From contig OX465107.1 of NCBI GenBank assembly GCA_949987565.1, positions 19,943,401 to 20,007,400 on the forward strand: a stretch of DNA of 64,000 nucleotides, written 5' to 3'. Below are positions 33,652-45,857 of the stretch, piece after piece (position 1 is the stretch's first letter; every line of letters starts with the position of its first letter). Source of the DNA: Luidia sarsii (Eukaryota > Echinodermata > Asteroidea > Paxillosida > Luidiidae). The notes beneath the pieces were generated by a model, which worked only from the letters and a program-made list of their open reading frames with translations, had not been told where the DNA came from and searched no databases. The translations under genes and the position numbers were made by a program.

Positions 33652-36600
33652 CTGGACGGGAGAACAACGGCTGAAAAGGTTAGACCCAGGCCAAGAATCT
33701 ACCCCCCGCACTTTTACTCATGCAAAAAAAAAAAAAAAAAACCAAGATGGTTATCTTTAGAAATCACCCTTTCTCACAATGAGCTAGAAGTTTATGAAAA
33801 TGGCCAAATTTATATTTCTATTTTTTTAAAATTGAGGGTGGGGGTCTGAATCTTTCTCTTGGAATTACTCAATTATACACTTTGGTTAACAATGGATGGG
33901 GGCATGTTTGGGTTAGGACGAGGGTTTGTTTGTGGGGGATTATTATTTTTTTTTTGGGGGGGGGAGTTAGTGTATATGACATTCTGCTCGCAGCGTGACT
34001 AAAACGTTTCAGGCAAGGCTGTCATTCTTTGAAGCGACTCGCATTATACTGGCAAGTTTGGCCGGCATGGAGGGATGGGTTGGGGGCCGGGACGAGTTTG
34101 GAGGTTAGCTCTGCATCTGGCTCAACTGGACCTTGCTCGAAAGTAGGTTTCATCAAATCAACACCGGCTTCCATTTTCGTGGAGTGAGTGGGCACTTTAG
34201 TTGGCTACAGTAGAATGTGAACCAAGTGCTAGACCCACGCCGTCTTGTACAATGGAGAGGCGGTCTCAAGGACTCCTCCTCCGAGGTCAATGGGTCAAAG
34301 GTTAGGTCATCCTGGGCCCCGCCCAATCCTCTATGGATCTTTGCACATTATCTGATCATGCCAGCAAGAAGTAAAGGTGCTACATTGCCAGAAATATCTC
34401 TAATGACACTCGCAGCTTTTGAGGGTGTGGTTGCTATGGGGTTGGGGTACTTTCATATTTTCATACTTGTACATTCTGGGGAAGGGGGAGGGTTAGAGGT
34501 AACCACGTTAAATTGTTAATAGACTGGTGCCTTTCATCAACCATCAGCCTGATACTCCTTAAAATGAGCTCCAACGTTTTAGCCACTGAGGTACAGTGTA
34601 AGGTGAAAGACCTGGTCCAGGGCTGGGTGATCAAATCAAAACTGCTTCCTGATTGAACACACCGAGGTTAGTAAAAAAACAAAACCTAAAAACTCAAAAC
34701 CAACAACCAAACCTCAAATAAAATCCAAGTTGACAGAAACAAGTACACGGACCATTCACTTCAAAAATAAAAAAAATAAAAAATAAAAAATAAAAAAAAT
34801 CTCATGTTCTGAAAAACAAACCATGAGACTAGCATATACAACATAGAGAAACATGTTTAAAAAGTTTTAAAAAGAACAAAAAAGTGCTTGAAAAGAATTT
34901 CAAACATTGAGGGATCCAATGTACCCCAAGAGCCCTGGCTAGAAACTGCAGGCCTCCAACCAGCCAAGAATTCACTTTTCAGTGAGAAAAGAGAAATTCT
35001 GCGTCACAAGTTCCCAGAAGACCGTAAAGAAACAGCAGAGACGTGGGAAAGCAGTATTAAACATGATAGTTTTATTTTCAGTCAACTGCAAATCGGAACA
35101 CGACGAATGAAGAACAGAGGGAGAATGAATAAAGAGACAAACAGACCAGTAAGAAAGTTGCTTTTATTGTTAATTCCTCCGACACCGTAAGCTTGTTATT
35201 ACAACAACGAAAAAGAGAACATTGGTTGAGTCTGTCCATTCCTTGCATTAGACTGGTGCACAGGCCGGGCATGTCTTATGAGTATTGCATGCTTTACTGC
35301 CTGTTTGATTTTTCTTTTTTTTTACTGAGGGGAGAAGACTGGGTGCCAGTCTCTTGTAGTGATATCACCAATAGAGGGCGCTAGATGCAAAGAATGGGCA
35401 GCCCTAGTGAGGCTGTGTCTGAATCCGTAGGCTACAGCAGGAAACACTCACACAAGCCTATGGGAACTGACTGCAGCCGCTAGCTAGCAGGCTCCATAGA
35501 CTCGTGCGCAGTTCAAAGCGGTAGCCTCTGGATTCGGACACACTCTCCTGCTTTCAATGGTCCACCTCAAGCCGTCTGAGTACTTCACTGACGTGGGGGG
35601 CGACCTTCCGTAGCAAAACCCTCTGAGAAAGGTCTGGTCTCGGACGAGACTGAGTTCTTGCCTTTTGAGACAAGAAGTGTTCTGGAACACACTTAGCCGA
35701 CGGAAAGTATCACTTGCCAAAATCAAAGGTGCAGGAACTGAATCCGTCAGATTGATACGGGACCGGGATTGGTCTTTCCTGTCCTTGCCAAACTACCTTA
35801 TTTTTTTTTAAATTTTCATTCCCCAAGCCAGCTACTGGGCAGAGCACTGAGCAGTGCTGCAAAACACATCAGGAAAAAAAAAAGTCGCTGTCGAGTAACT
35901 TGGCCAAGTAACATGTATACACGGCAAGTGCCGAGGCCAGAAAAGTCATGACCATCCCCTTGGGCAATGGCGACTATAACACGATCCCTTTCTCGAGTAG
36001 AACAGAGAGGGCCCAATGGGCTTTTGTCCCCCCCCCCCCCCCCCCCCGACACAAGCCAGTCGTTTCTCAGTTGCAGCAAATGGTCATTCAGGTGGTAATA
36101 CCCCTGGCATTACTCGGTCTCTCAATCCGCCCTTCAGATCCTCAGAAAAACTCAGACCACTCAGAGAAGGTCCACCCCCCTCCCCTCTCCTCCCCCACCC
36201 CCCACCTTGAGGAAAAAGTCCCCCGAGGAATTGAAAAGAATTAGACAAAAAAGTCAACTCAATCCACTTCAAACGACAGAACATCACAGGGTGGACCACC
36301 GCCCTCTTTCTTGAAACATAACCTCTCCCTCCACCATCTCTCGAAGCGACACCATCGTGATTGTGTCGGGGAGGGGCCCCTCCACATCCGATGGTCTGTT
36401 AGTGGTCCCATAAAACAGCCCCGCAGCTGGAGAGAGTTGAAGGACAAGAAGGGTTCTTTTGTCTTCTTCTCACCCCCTGACCCTAATGTCGTCGCAACTC
36501 TCTCCATCTGTGGGCTCCGGTCCAATGGATGGTTAGTAAAAAATAAAAATTAAAAAACACGAGAAATCAATTTCCAGAACCAAACGTCCCCTCCCCCAAG

Positions 36601-37406
36601 GATTCAAATGATCTCCAGAACCCTGTGACTCATCTCATTGCATATTCATAAGTCTACCTCTTTAGGGGAATAAAACAAGGACGACCATACTTTGGGAAGG
36701 GCACTTCTTTCTTGAAGCTGTTTCCTTTGAACTTTGCAAAGCCTGGAATTATTCGTGTTTGCAAAGTCTTATTCACCAGAAATGTAAATTGCTCAGGAAA
36801 AGTAGCTACTGGTATTGTCATAAACTGTTTCCACATTTCCCTGTCTTTTTCCTTTCCATTGTGGGCCTGAAAATGTGCTTTGTACGACAGAAACTATCTG
36901 TGGTACAAGCCAATATGAACACCACAATCGGCATTCCTGTGAGCAGAGCCACTTCCAGTTAGAGCCTGTATCATTTCTGAAAAGAGCCTGTGCTGGTTCT
37001 CTGGTTTCCAGACCAATCAGACTCGGTTCCAAGAGGAACTTGAGTTCCGTGGAAAGGGGGGGGGGGCTGAACATACCTTGTACAAACCATGAATGAGTAA
37101 AGTGAATAAATGCTGAGAATTTGGGGAACCTAGAACCTAGCCCCTGTGAAACTGTTTCCCTGTCTTTCACTCATGCTAACCCTAAATACTCATCAGAACT
37201 AATCCCGAATCACTATTAAAGCCAAATTTTCTCATTAGGAGACGGCAGGCTCGTGGGTTTTACTTTCGCCACGGATACATGAGTCGGGGGCGTCAGTTAA
37301 ACCACTTGAATCGTTGGGGAAGGAGGGTGTAAGAGAAAAAAACAACAACCACGCAAACCCATCGTGGAAGAAATCAGCTCACACCATCGTTCGGACAATG
37401 ACATAC
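33652..37406 (-). other. MYPT intron between exons 11 and 12
   Basis: It holds the MITE at 35413-35543, an (aaaaaat)n run at about 34767-34799, a C19 run at about 36029-36047 and a G run near 37057. No coding exon is supported. The frame at 34888-35190 and others have no splice support or recognisable content. Confidence 0.6.
35413..35543. mobile_element. MITE, 131 bp, with clear terminal inverted repeats
   Basis: The left end ctgtgtctgaatccgtaggc and the right end gcctctggattcggacacac form about 23 bp imperfect inverted repeats. The core has ctgcagccgctagctagc and ccatagactcgtgcgcag. It is the best-preserved copy of the family seen at 3623 and 8183, with core fragments near 60740. Confidence 0.75.
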
Positions 37407-37630
37407 CTCTTCGTCGATGTAGATGACGCCGGTTGCTCGCCGTCGATCTCGGGGCCGGCGGTGCGTGATGGTGCTGTGCTTGCGCGGTGACTTGTCCTCC
37501 TCCTTCTCCTTCTCCTTCTCCTTCTCCTTCTCCTTCTCCTTCTCCTTCTCGCGTTCTTTCCTCTCGCGCTCCTGCTCGCGCTCCTTGCGGGCCTTCTCGC
37601 GCCGCTCTCTCTCTTTGGCTTCGTCGGTGT
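37407..37630 (-). CDS. PPP1R12A: MYPT exon 11 of window: EK repeat and RRRATGV (T853 site)
   Basis: Phase 1 in, phase 0 out; acceptor cctgcccgcag, donor GAG/gtatgtc. It encodes TDEAKERERREKARKEREQE, then eight Glu-Lys pairs, EEDKSPRKHSTITHRR and PRDRRRATGVIYIDEE. The end matches RRPREKRRSTGVSFW of vertebrate MYPT1; the Thr codon at 37431-37433 equals human T853, a second Rho-kinase site. The EK run is a GAGAAG hexamer repeat (x8) and may vary in length. A long overlapping minus-strand reading frame here is the wrong frame. Confidence 0.96.
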
Positions 37631-38100
37631 CTGCGGGCAGGGGAGGGGAGGGAGCGAAGGAGAGCGATGGGAAAGGGAAGAGATGGGAAAGGGAGGAGAA
37701 TGGAAAGGGAGGAGATGGGAAAGGGAGGAGATGGGAAAGAGAGAAATGGGAAATGGAGGATATAGGAAAGGGAGGAAATGGGAAAGGGAGGATGAAGGCA
37801 AGGAAGAAGATGGGAAAGTGAGGAGATGGAAAAGGGGGGAGATGGGAAAGGGGGGAGATGGGAAAGGGAGAAGATGGGGAAGGGAGAAGAGGGGAGATGG
37901 GAAAGGGAGAAGGTGGGGAAGGGAGGAGATGGGAAAGGGAGGAGATGAGAAGGGGAAGAGATGGGAAAGGGAAGAGATGGGAAAGGGAGGAGATGGGAAA
38001 GGGAGATGGGAAAGGGAGGTTATAGGAAAGGGATGAGATAGGGAAGGCAGGAGATGGGAAAGGGAAGAGATAGAAATGGGAGGAAATGGGAAAGGGTAGC
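37631..38100. repeat. About 460 bp gatgggaaagggagga tract
   Basis: Degenerate units near 16 bp on the plus strand; pyrimidine on the sense strand. It abuts the acceptor of exon 11, making a polypyrimidine tract far longer than needed for splicing. Confidence 0.95.
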
Positions 38101-38273
38101 AGACAAAAGATACCAAACAGATTGACCTCAGGTGAATCAACTGAGGTTTATAAGAGATCAATTTGAATGTCCATTTCTTGAGGGTGAAATAGTCTTCTAT
38201 CAATCCTGCTTTTGCCAATGAGTGTTCTTAGAACAGTTCTAGACCCTTAGAACTGAATATTAGCCACAGAAGA

Positions 38274-38390
38274 AATATTGGCTAAGAAAACTCTGAATGG
38301 ACCGGTACTTGATCCTGAGACCTCTGGGTTTACATACAAGCACTCTTACCACTTGAGCTATCTAGCCCTTAGATGGCAGCCTTCCCAAAT
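38274..38390 (-). mobile_element. tRNA-derived SINE
   Basis: Minus strand: gggctagatagctcaagtgg (A box), then ctcaggatcaagtaccggtc (diverged B box). It is immediately followed by a second copy. Confidence 0.82.
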
Positions 38391-38414
38391 GATAAACTTT
38401 CTTCACACTTTTGA

Positions 38415-38533
38415 AAAACAGCAAAGAAAATTTGACTGACCGGGACTTGAACCTGAGACCCCTGGTTTAAGGTTCAAGTGTTCTTACCACCAGAGCTGTC
38501 CATCCCTTAGATGCCAACCTTCCCAGAATGGTT
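38415..38533 (-). mobile_element. tRNA-derived SINE, second of tandem pair
   Basis: Minus strand: gggatggacagctctggtgg, then ctcaggttcaagtcccggtc. It is in the same orientation as the copy 25 bp away. Confidence 0.82.
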
Positions 38534-38835
38534 ATCTATCTTTTGGTTAACTCTATTTTTCAAAATTGTTCAAAAGTTTCCGATCCCCCTTTATTCATTT
38601 GATATCTTTCATGAGGATTTGCCCTACTTGACGTAATATGCACCATGTGCTCAGTGCTTTGCCTGATTGCCTGTGGCGAATTCGAATATGTATAACGGCG
38701 GGTACAGGGTTGCATCATAGATAGTTAGATACATGTATGTTTCAGGGATTTACAAACCCCTGCCCTTCCCTTTATTCCCTTTGTGCTCTGTCCACCATCC
38801 ACGCACCTGTTACTCTCCCCTTCCTATTTGTTTTT

Positions 38836-38925
38836 GTCCCTGTCATTCTGCCTTTTGGGAAAGGTCCCGCTGGGATTGATTGGTCAGTAAGCTGTTTCCG
38901 AACATTTTTGCATATTGCTCTATAT
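38836..38925 (+). repeat. Foldback-family single arm, diverged
   Basis: ttttgggaaaggtcccgctg, then ttggtcagtaagctgtttcc and gaacatttttgcata. The central gaaacgtcag block is lost. Confidence 0.6.
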
Positions 38926-39304
38926 ATTCTAAATGCAAGTAAAATATGTGAGCATCAGGGCCCTTTTCAAAAACCCGGCTTAGGCTCAAGCTCCGGCTTT
39001 GTCACCATTTATTTCATCCATTTTTAAAGTGCAAAGCATGAAAATGTCAGGCCTTTGGCTTTGACATTAAATGTTATACAGCGTTCTGAAAAAAAGAAAG
39101 AATCCAAAGCTTTGACAACTTCAACAAAGAACTCCCAACCTGTGTTTTCAGTTTTTGGATAACAGAGACAAAGCCGGAGCCGGAGCCGGAGCCGAAGTCT
39201 AAACCGGGTTTTGGACAAGGGCCCATCACTGCCCATGAGCTTACTCAGAGGCAGGAAAGCCCACCCCCCCCCCCTGAGGCTTTTGTCGGATTTCACGGCC
39301 TTAC

Positions 39305-39449
39305 CTTGAGACGGGACTCTGGCCACGCGGACTGAGCTGCTGGCGTCTGAGGGGGCAGAGGACGAGGACGCCCCGCGGCCGGCCCTGGCCGTGAAGGTAG
39401 CCTGGGTGTCCGCTGACCCTCGACCCTGGTACGAGAGAGTATCCAGCTC
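39305..39449 (-). CDS. PPP1R12A: MYPT exon 10 of window (48 codons + 1 nt)
   Basis: Phase 0 in, phase 1 out; acceptor gtccggccgcag, donor AAG/gtaaggc. It encodes ELDTLSYQGRGSADTQATFT, then ARAGRGASSSSAPSD and SSVRVARVPSQ. The Ser/Ala-rich, low-complexity content fits the Ser-rich linker (YRPVSTSSSTTPSSSLS) of vertebrate MYPT1. It follows a 9.2 kb intron, the second longest in the gene. Confidence 0.87.
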
Positions 39450-41159
39450 CTGCGGCCGGACAGGAACACGGTTACAAGAGACAGAAAACGAAATTGGTTG
39501 CATTTTCAAGACAGGGAAATAAATCGGTGGCATCTTTATCTAAAGAGAGCTATTATTCTAAACCTTTTCGTCCTTTTTTTTGTTTGTGGGTGATCAAGTG
39601 CTGTATCGACAACATACAGGTGCCACAGCAGAATTAGTAATCATATTTCTCCTTGATTAATCAGCAATAAAAATGGATTAAATGAAAGATAGAGATAATT
39701 GTCTAAAAAAAAATCATTTAACGAGATAGAGAATGAATATTCAAGGGGTTAGTCATGCATATGTACATGTATTTCCTACACATCTAAGTGTGGTGATGGT
39801 GGTTTATATATTTATTCTTCCAGTTTGAATTATTTGTTTGTCAAGTGCAGTTCATTAGCATAGCTACAGTGAAAGTTAATCGAAAGTTACGCTACAAGGC
39901 ATGTGTAGACTACCAGGAGAATTAATTTGTGCCGACACCAAAGAATCCCAAAAGTGAGGCTTCCAGGAATATGAGATTCCAGAGAGAAACAGAAGAAAAA
40001 ACCCCAGAAGGAGGTGGAAAAATAGTAGGCAACAATACAAAAAAGAAAAAAGAAAAAAAGAGTCTGGAACTTCTTTTCGTGGTTTGAATCCCCACCCACC
40101 CCAGCCCAGCCTGATTCCACTCCGTCCCTGATCTCTGACAAATAACAAACCCACCCCCTACAAAATAGGCTCTACTACTAAAACAAAGAGCACTGTGGCT
40201 GGTACTGACCTAGTGTCATCGGAGGTACTGCTTCCTTCAAACTAGCGGACTCTCGTGATTAGAGTGACGAGCCTCTCAATCGTACTTTTTCCACGGGCTT
40301 TAGCGGGCAATGCGCACAACCAACCCCCCTCACCCCCATCCCAAACCCTTTGTCCTCGCCCCCGATTCACAAAAACCACCCGGAAACCCTTTGGGGATTT
40401 GTTTTCTTTTTCGTTTGGCATACTGATGCTCTCTGTGATTACCGCTTCAGTTTGTGCTTCTTGTGGGTCTGTGACATTTCAAAGTTTATCGATGGGATGA
40501 CTTCGCCCCGGAAATTCCAAACAAAAAGTTTGCTGTCTGATTCACAGACCGCACTTTGGCAGTTGGGGGTTTGCCACTAAAGCCCGGGCACTGGGCTATC
40601 AGAGACTCTGCTCAGTCGGGCGCTTCTATGGGGGGATCTTGTGGGGTTTTTTTGTGCGTTTTCAATGAAAAGGTTCGGCTCTGCGAGGGAAAAGGTGAGG
40701 GAGGTCGAAGCAACAGGGAAGCAAACGGACGAAGGGGTTTTCCATGGACAGTCAACAGAAACTTCCCAGGAACAAGGTCGCTCTCTCTCTCTCTACCCAG
40801 AGGTTCCTTCCTTCCTTTCCTGCCTTCCAAAGGGCCGTGGCTGGTTTCCGTCCAAGACTGACGGACGCATGCTTGGGTGTCCACACGAGCAGACTCAGAC
40901 GGAGAGTGAGAGACCCTTTGGTCTGACAGGCCGAGGTGAGGAGGAGGAGAGGAGATGTAGTAGGGGGAAAACCCCAAGCCCTCACACAAACGATCCAGTG
41001 ACTTTTTGGTCTAAGTTAGCGCCTCAGTCAAACACGCAGCTTCCTGTGGCGAGTTGCGTTTTAGACAAGAGTCTCAAGTTGACTGCTTTTTGAGGGTGGA
41101 GGGAGGAGGGAGGGACCATTTCATCTTTTGTCTCAATCCAGATTGCTGGTGGAATCCCA

Positions 41160-41640
41160 TCGCAGGGAAGACGAAGACGATGGCTGAGGGTTTTTCCCAC
41201 GACGGCGCTGTCATCGAAATCGATGTCGGGAGAAGGGGGGTGTCCTTTCTCTCACCGCAGACGACTCCAATACGTCGAGGGGGATGCACTCACTGAGTTG
41301 CTGGCCGAGAAGAGGGAAAGAGGACTTGGGGAGGACGCCGCCGGAGCGGCAGAGTCATGGCCGCTCACCGGCAGCAGCCGATGGGAAGACGGCGGCAAAG
41401 GAGAGGGCAAGAGGACGTCCTTCCTTCCGAAGGCCGGGCGCCTCTTGGAGAAGCCTTCAGAGAGATTCTGTGGCAGTGTCTGTCGTGAGAGGGCAGAACG
41501 CTTTCTTCCGTCTTGGCCGGAAAACGTCCAAGCCGAATCCCTCCCATCTATTGAGCTGCTCTCAAGCAGACGATAGCGTCATGTGGAGCGTGCCCACACT
41601 ATAAACATCAACAGTCAAGTCTTATCGTGGTGACGCCCGC
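41160..41640. promoter_or_regulatory. CpG-rich island inside MYPT intron
   Basis: Dense CpG relative to its flanks (gacgccgccggagcgg, gacggcggcaaag, gacgcccgcgggc). It may be a cryptic or alternative promoter in either direction. Open frames on both strands cross it (for example plus 41223-41576), none with recognisable content or a supported splice donor. Confidence 0.3.
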
Positions 41641-42308
41641 GGGCAAATGTCCATCCTTTTTCACAGGCAAAGCATCAACTATCGACACACTTCATAGTCT
41701 TCTTTTTTTTATCCCTGTGAATTTGTGGCACTGCAAGTTGGCTGACTGACAATGGGCAACAGAGTTCTAGACTATTTGAACTATTTGAGACTATTTGAGA
41801 ACTTTTTCGGGGGGAGGGGATGAAAGTCAAGAGCGAGTCGAAGAAAAATCAAGACTGCAGCGAAGGAGTTTTGGTGTGGTGGTTTTTGTTGTTGTTGGGA
41901 GTGTAAAGATGCAGCCGGACATAAGGAGAGTAAGGCACACTGTACAGCAAATTAGGAGAAGCTCCTGGAGAGGGTAGTGGTGGCAGTAAGGGATGATGAT
42001 GATGACGACGACGAAGACGACGACGACGGTGGTCAACAGAGGGCGCCGAGACAGATCGGCAGACGACAGTGATGATGAGGAGTTGAAGGGGGTGGGATGT
42101 TGGTGGAAGACAGGGAGGGATTGCGGAAAGGGAGGGAAGGAAGCTGGACGACAATGGAATGGTCCAGAGGGCGGATACAGACTGAAACAAGACAAAGGGT
42201 CTACCAGTGGGACAGCGAAAGTGAGGACTGAAAATAATAGAGTACAGAGAGAGAAGTGACCTGCTTTCAAGGGGGCTGGGTGGTGAGGAGGAAGAGGGCA
42301 CTTAGTTG

Positions 42309-42382
42309 GTTCTTCGGGTTCAAATCCCGGTCCAGTAAATGTTTTCTTTGCCATTTTTTCATTTATTTTTTCAATTTGATAG
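42309..42382 (+). mobile_element. SINE 3' fragment
   Basis: Only the B box and tail remain: cgggttcaaatcccggtcca, then gttttctttgccattttttc. Confidence 0.75.
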
Positions 42383-44089
42383 AAGAAAAAAAATAAGTAT
42401 AATAAAAAAATAAGTATATATAAGTATGGAAAGTTTGAAAAAAGGTTCTGTTCAGGAGAATTGAATAATGTATCATGACATTTCAATGAAGGACAGAGAC
42501 AAAAAGGTTATTCCAACGAGATGACTTTTTTGGAAAAGATACGAAGGCGTTTGTAAAAAAAAATGAGGTAAATAAAGGGCATTTTTATGTCATTTGTAAA
42601 GATTTATTGGTCTCTGTCTAATTGCTATTCCTGGTGCCTCTCTGAATCCATGGACTGTAGAGGCCCCGCTCTGTCCCAACCCTGAATAATGACAGGGTCG
42701 TGCTTTGTAGCTGCATTTAGGAAAGGTCCTGCTCAGCACATGGCATCCACTCCAGAGGCTGCTGTCAAAAGGCTTGTTGAGCAAATGAAACCAGAAGCAG
42801 CATTTGTTTCATTGATTTGTCAAGGGGTTTGAACTGGATCAAGACATCAAATATGATTTGTTTTCCCATGGATTTTTTTATATTTTTATATTTTTGTTAT
42901 TTTTTTTTTTGGTGGGGGGACAAAAGAATCACTCAAACAGGAAAAAATTCAAAATGTGCTAAATGTGCAAAAAAAAAAAAAAAATTAAATCACAAAATCT
43001 TGTGCAAGATTCAATAAGGAATCAAATCCAATGTGATCTTTTATTTTCTTGACATTGTCCTTGAGTGTTCCAACTCCCCCCCCCCCTCTTGACAAAAGCA
43101 GGTCACAGCAAGGACTTAAAAATAAATTGTGAAAGAGGAGGAGGAGGAGGGTGGGGAGAAGGGGGGCATAAATTAATAACGATGGGGTCTGGGAAGGGTG
43201 AATGAACTGAGCTCCTGGGAGGAGACAAGGGGGGGGGAGGCGTGAGACAAGCGTGGGCGAAAAACAAACACATCGGCATGGCAACGGAAGAGACAACACC
43301 ACAACGAGGGGGTGTTGGAGCAAAGAGAGAGAGAAAAAAGAAACAAAAAAAATTCCTCTTGAAAATACAATTTCAGGGAACAACTTCAAGGCATGGGTGT
43401 GGGCTGGGGGGGGGGGGAATGCGAGGGCTGTTATGATTTTTTTTTTCAATCATCGATATTAATCAATTTAATTTTCAGTTCTTTTTTTGGGGGGGGGACT
43501 GAATAGGAAAACCATGGCAACTTGTAACATTCTGCGATGTCAATATTCTACTGGTGTCGTTGTGTTCCAATTTCTTTTCTTTTTTAACTCAGAGCATGCT
43601 TCCCGAGTCACGTGGTCCCGAGGGCTAGAGCGCACCGATACTTCGCTCGACGCAACACCGCGAGAGACGTTTTTTTATTAACGAGTCACCCCGAATTTCT
43701 CTGACGGATCGAGACGCGAAGGCAATAATCACCACGGAGGTGATTATTGCTAAGCGGAGACGACTGAAGTCATCAAGATTTTCAGTCTGACTTTTTAAAA
43801 TATTTGATATTTAACCAATTTACTTAATAAGCCTGTCTAATTATTTTTTTAATACATCATACTAATTATTACGTTTTTTTCAACATCTTTTATTGGATGT
43901 AAGCGACTAAATTTATTCATTTGCGATTCTAGAGTCTTGCTGATGTATAATTATAATTTTTATCAGTTCCTTCAACGATATTTTTTTTTTGTTCCTCCCC
44001 CATTCCAAGCTGGGTTGCGGAATGAGGATATAGGGTTCATTGGCACCATCCCCTAAAAAGTACAGCACTGCGACAAGGAGATGCCACCC

Positions 44090-44170
44090 TCGTTTGCATC
44101 TCATTGGCCGGCAGGGACTCCCCAGCCAACGGGAGCGAACGAGCGGCGGCACCGTGGGAAGATGGCCTGG
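44090..44170. promoter_or_regulatory. TTTGCAT, ATTGG and AAGATGGC cluster
   Basis: Within 75 bp are an octamer-like TTTGCAT (44093-44099), a reverse CCAAT box (44103-44107) and a YY1-like aagatggc (44159-44166), in a CpG-containing stretch. Such clusters occur at start sites of small or housekeeping genes. No gene was found at it on either strand. Confidence 0.25.
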
Positions 44171-44224
44171 GAGGTATGCGGGGAATGGCTGGCATTCGAG
44201 GCAGCCAGGGCTGGCCTGGAAGGG

Positions 44225-44529
44225 AGGGAAGGGGTGATGGGGGAGAGAGGGAGAGGGGGAGAGGGGGAGAGGGGGAGAGAGAGGAGAGAGAGGGGGAGAG
44301 GGGGAGAGGGGGAGAGAGGGAGAGAGGAGAGAGGGAGAGGGGGAGAGGGAGAGAGGGGAGAGAGGGAGAGAAGAGAGAGGGAGAGGGGGAGGAAGAGAGA
44401 GAGGGGAGAGAGGGAGAGGGGGAGAGAGAGGAGAGCGGGAGAGAGGGAGAGGGGGAGGAAGAGAGAGAGGGGAGAGAGGGAGAGAAGAGAGAGGGAGAGG
44501 AGAGAGGAAGAGAGAGAGAGAAGAGAAGA

Positions 44530-44561
<32 letters not shown>

Positions 44562-44735
44562 GGGGAGAGAGAGGGGGAGAGAGGGGAGAGAGGGGAAGAG
44601 AAGGAGAGAGAGAGAGAAAGAGGGGGAGAGGGACAGAGAGAGTAAGAGAGAGAGAGGGGAGAGAGGGAGAAGATAGGAAAGAGGAAGAAGGGGAGAGAGA
44701 AAGGAGGGAAAAAGGGAGAGAGGGGAAAAGGAGAG
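44225..44735. repeat. About 510 bp gagagaggga purine tract
   Basis: Almost only A/G on the plus strand, which reads as a 260-codon frame of Glu, Arg and Gly. Pyrimidine on the sense strand. No stop codon arises because of base composition, not selection. Confidence 0.95.
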
Positions 44736-45778
44736 AGACAGCGAGACCCTCCTTTGTCCAGACTAGCAAGACTTCGAGAGAAGGGAAAAAGCAGAGTTCC
44801 TGCTCCTTCATAATCAAGCAGACATCCAGGGTCTCTATCTCTCTCCTTTTTTTTTTTTTATAAATCTTTTGCCTTAAGGGGGCACTCCGTAAGCTCTGAG
44901 AAGAGCATCCTCATAGACACAGTGAAGACATCAGCGATGTAGCACAGAAAAAAAAAAACTCGGACAGACATCTATCGATAAATACATACATGTACACATA
45001 TCATTAGAATTTTTTTTTTTTTTGGGGGGGGCTTTTTTTTATACAGCGTACAGCAAGGTGCAGTATTAAAGACTAGGGATTATCAAGCTGTGTGACTACT
45101 CAGCATTCTAACTAAAAAAAAAAATACATGCAGATTATTAAGAGGTTATGGAGGCCATTTGAAAAGGTCACCAGAATGGCAGAAAAGAGCCACGATATCA
45201 GTCTATACACATTTTGGCAGCATTTCAATTCACAAGGTCTCCGCCATGTGCAATGCGCAACCTAAGTAGCCGAGTTAGGGCAAATTGGTTGTGGAGGAGA
45301 AACCTTCAACTCATCACCCATCTGGGTATTACAACGGACAACGGAGGTATTTGAATAGGGGGGGGGAGAGATACAGGATAGCCCCAGAAGGCATTTCATG
45401 GCGAAGGAGTTGGGAAATGAGCGGCCTTAAAGTTGCTGGGGGATAGGGAGAGTTTAACGAATCCAAAGAAAAACCAGGACAGGTCACATTACCACATACA
45501 CGTCTACCATTCATACAGGATTTGGAGGAGGCTTATAAAACGTCCATCTGGACTTCATTCCGACACTTTGCGCAAATACTAATTCATCCCTCCAACAGTT
45601 TAGACCGAGCTGGGATGACTCCTAGGAGGAGGGCGGGAGACTGCCATTGCCTTGTGCGATCTGAACGCATTTCCCAACACTGGACAGGGCCGAGTGGGGA
45701 GATAAGGGAGATAGCCTATACAAGGAACGGGCATGGCTAAGCGTGCCGCCGGCCAACAAGAGGGTCTGTCGCGGGGAA

Positions 45779-45857
45779 GAGGCTTGGGTTATCGTTGGAC
45801 AAACGGGGAGGGGTCAACGACCCTTGCCCAATGATAACACGCCTCGGCTCTTTTGAG
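45779..45857. mobile_element. Palindromic MITE-like element
   Basis: aagaggcttgggttatcgtt mirrors, imperfectly, aatgataacacgcctcggct across a G/C-rich centre. The arms are about 26 bp. Confidence 0.4.

Noticed and set aside
37379..38218. 279-codon minus frame ending in a long Arg run
   Set aside because: Overlaps MYPT exon 11 in the wrong frame; the correct frame gives the EK run and RRRATGV and agrees in phase with both neighbours.
44081..44863. 260-codon plus and 238-codon minus frames
   Set aside because: Glu/Arg/Gly and Ser/Leu/Pro low complexity from a gagaga tract; no splice or family support.
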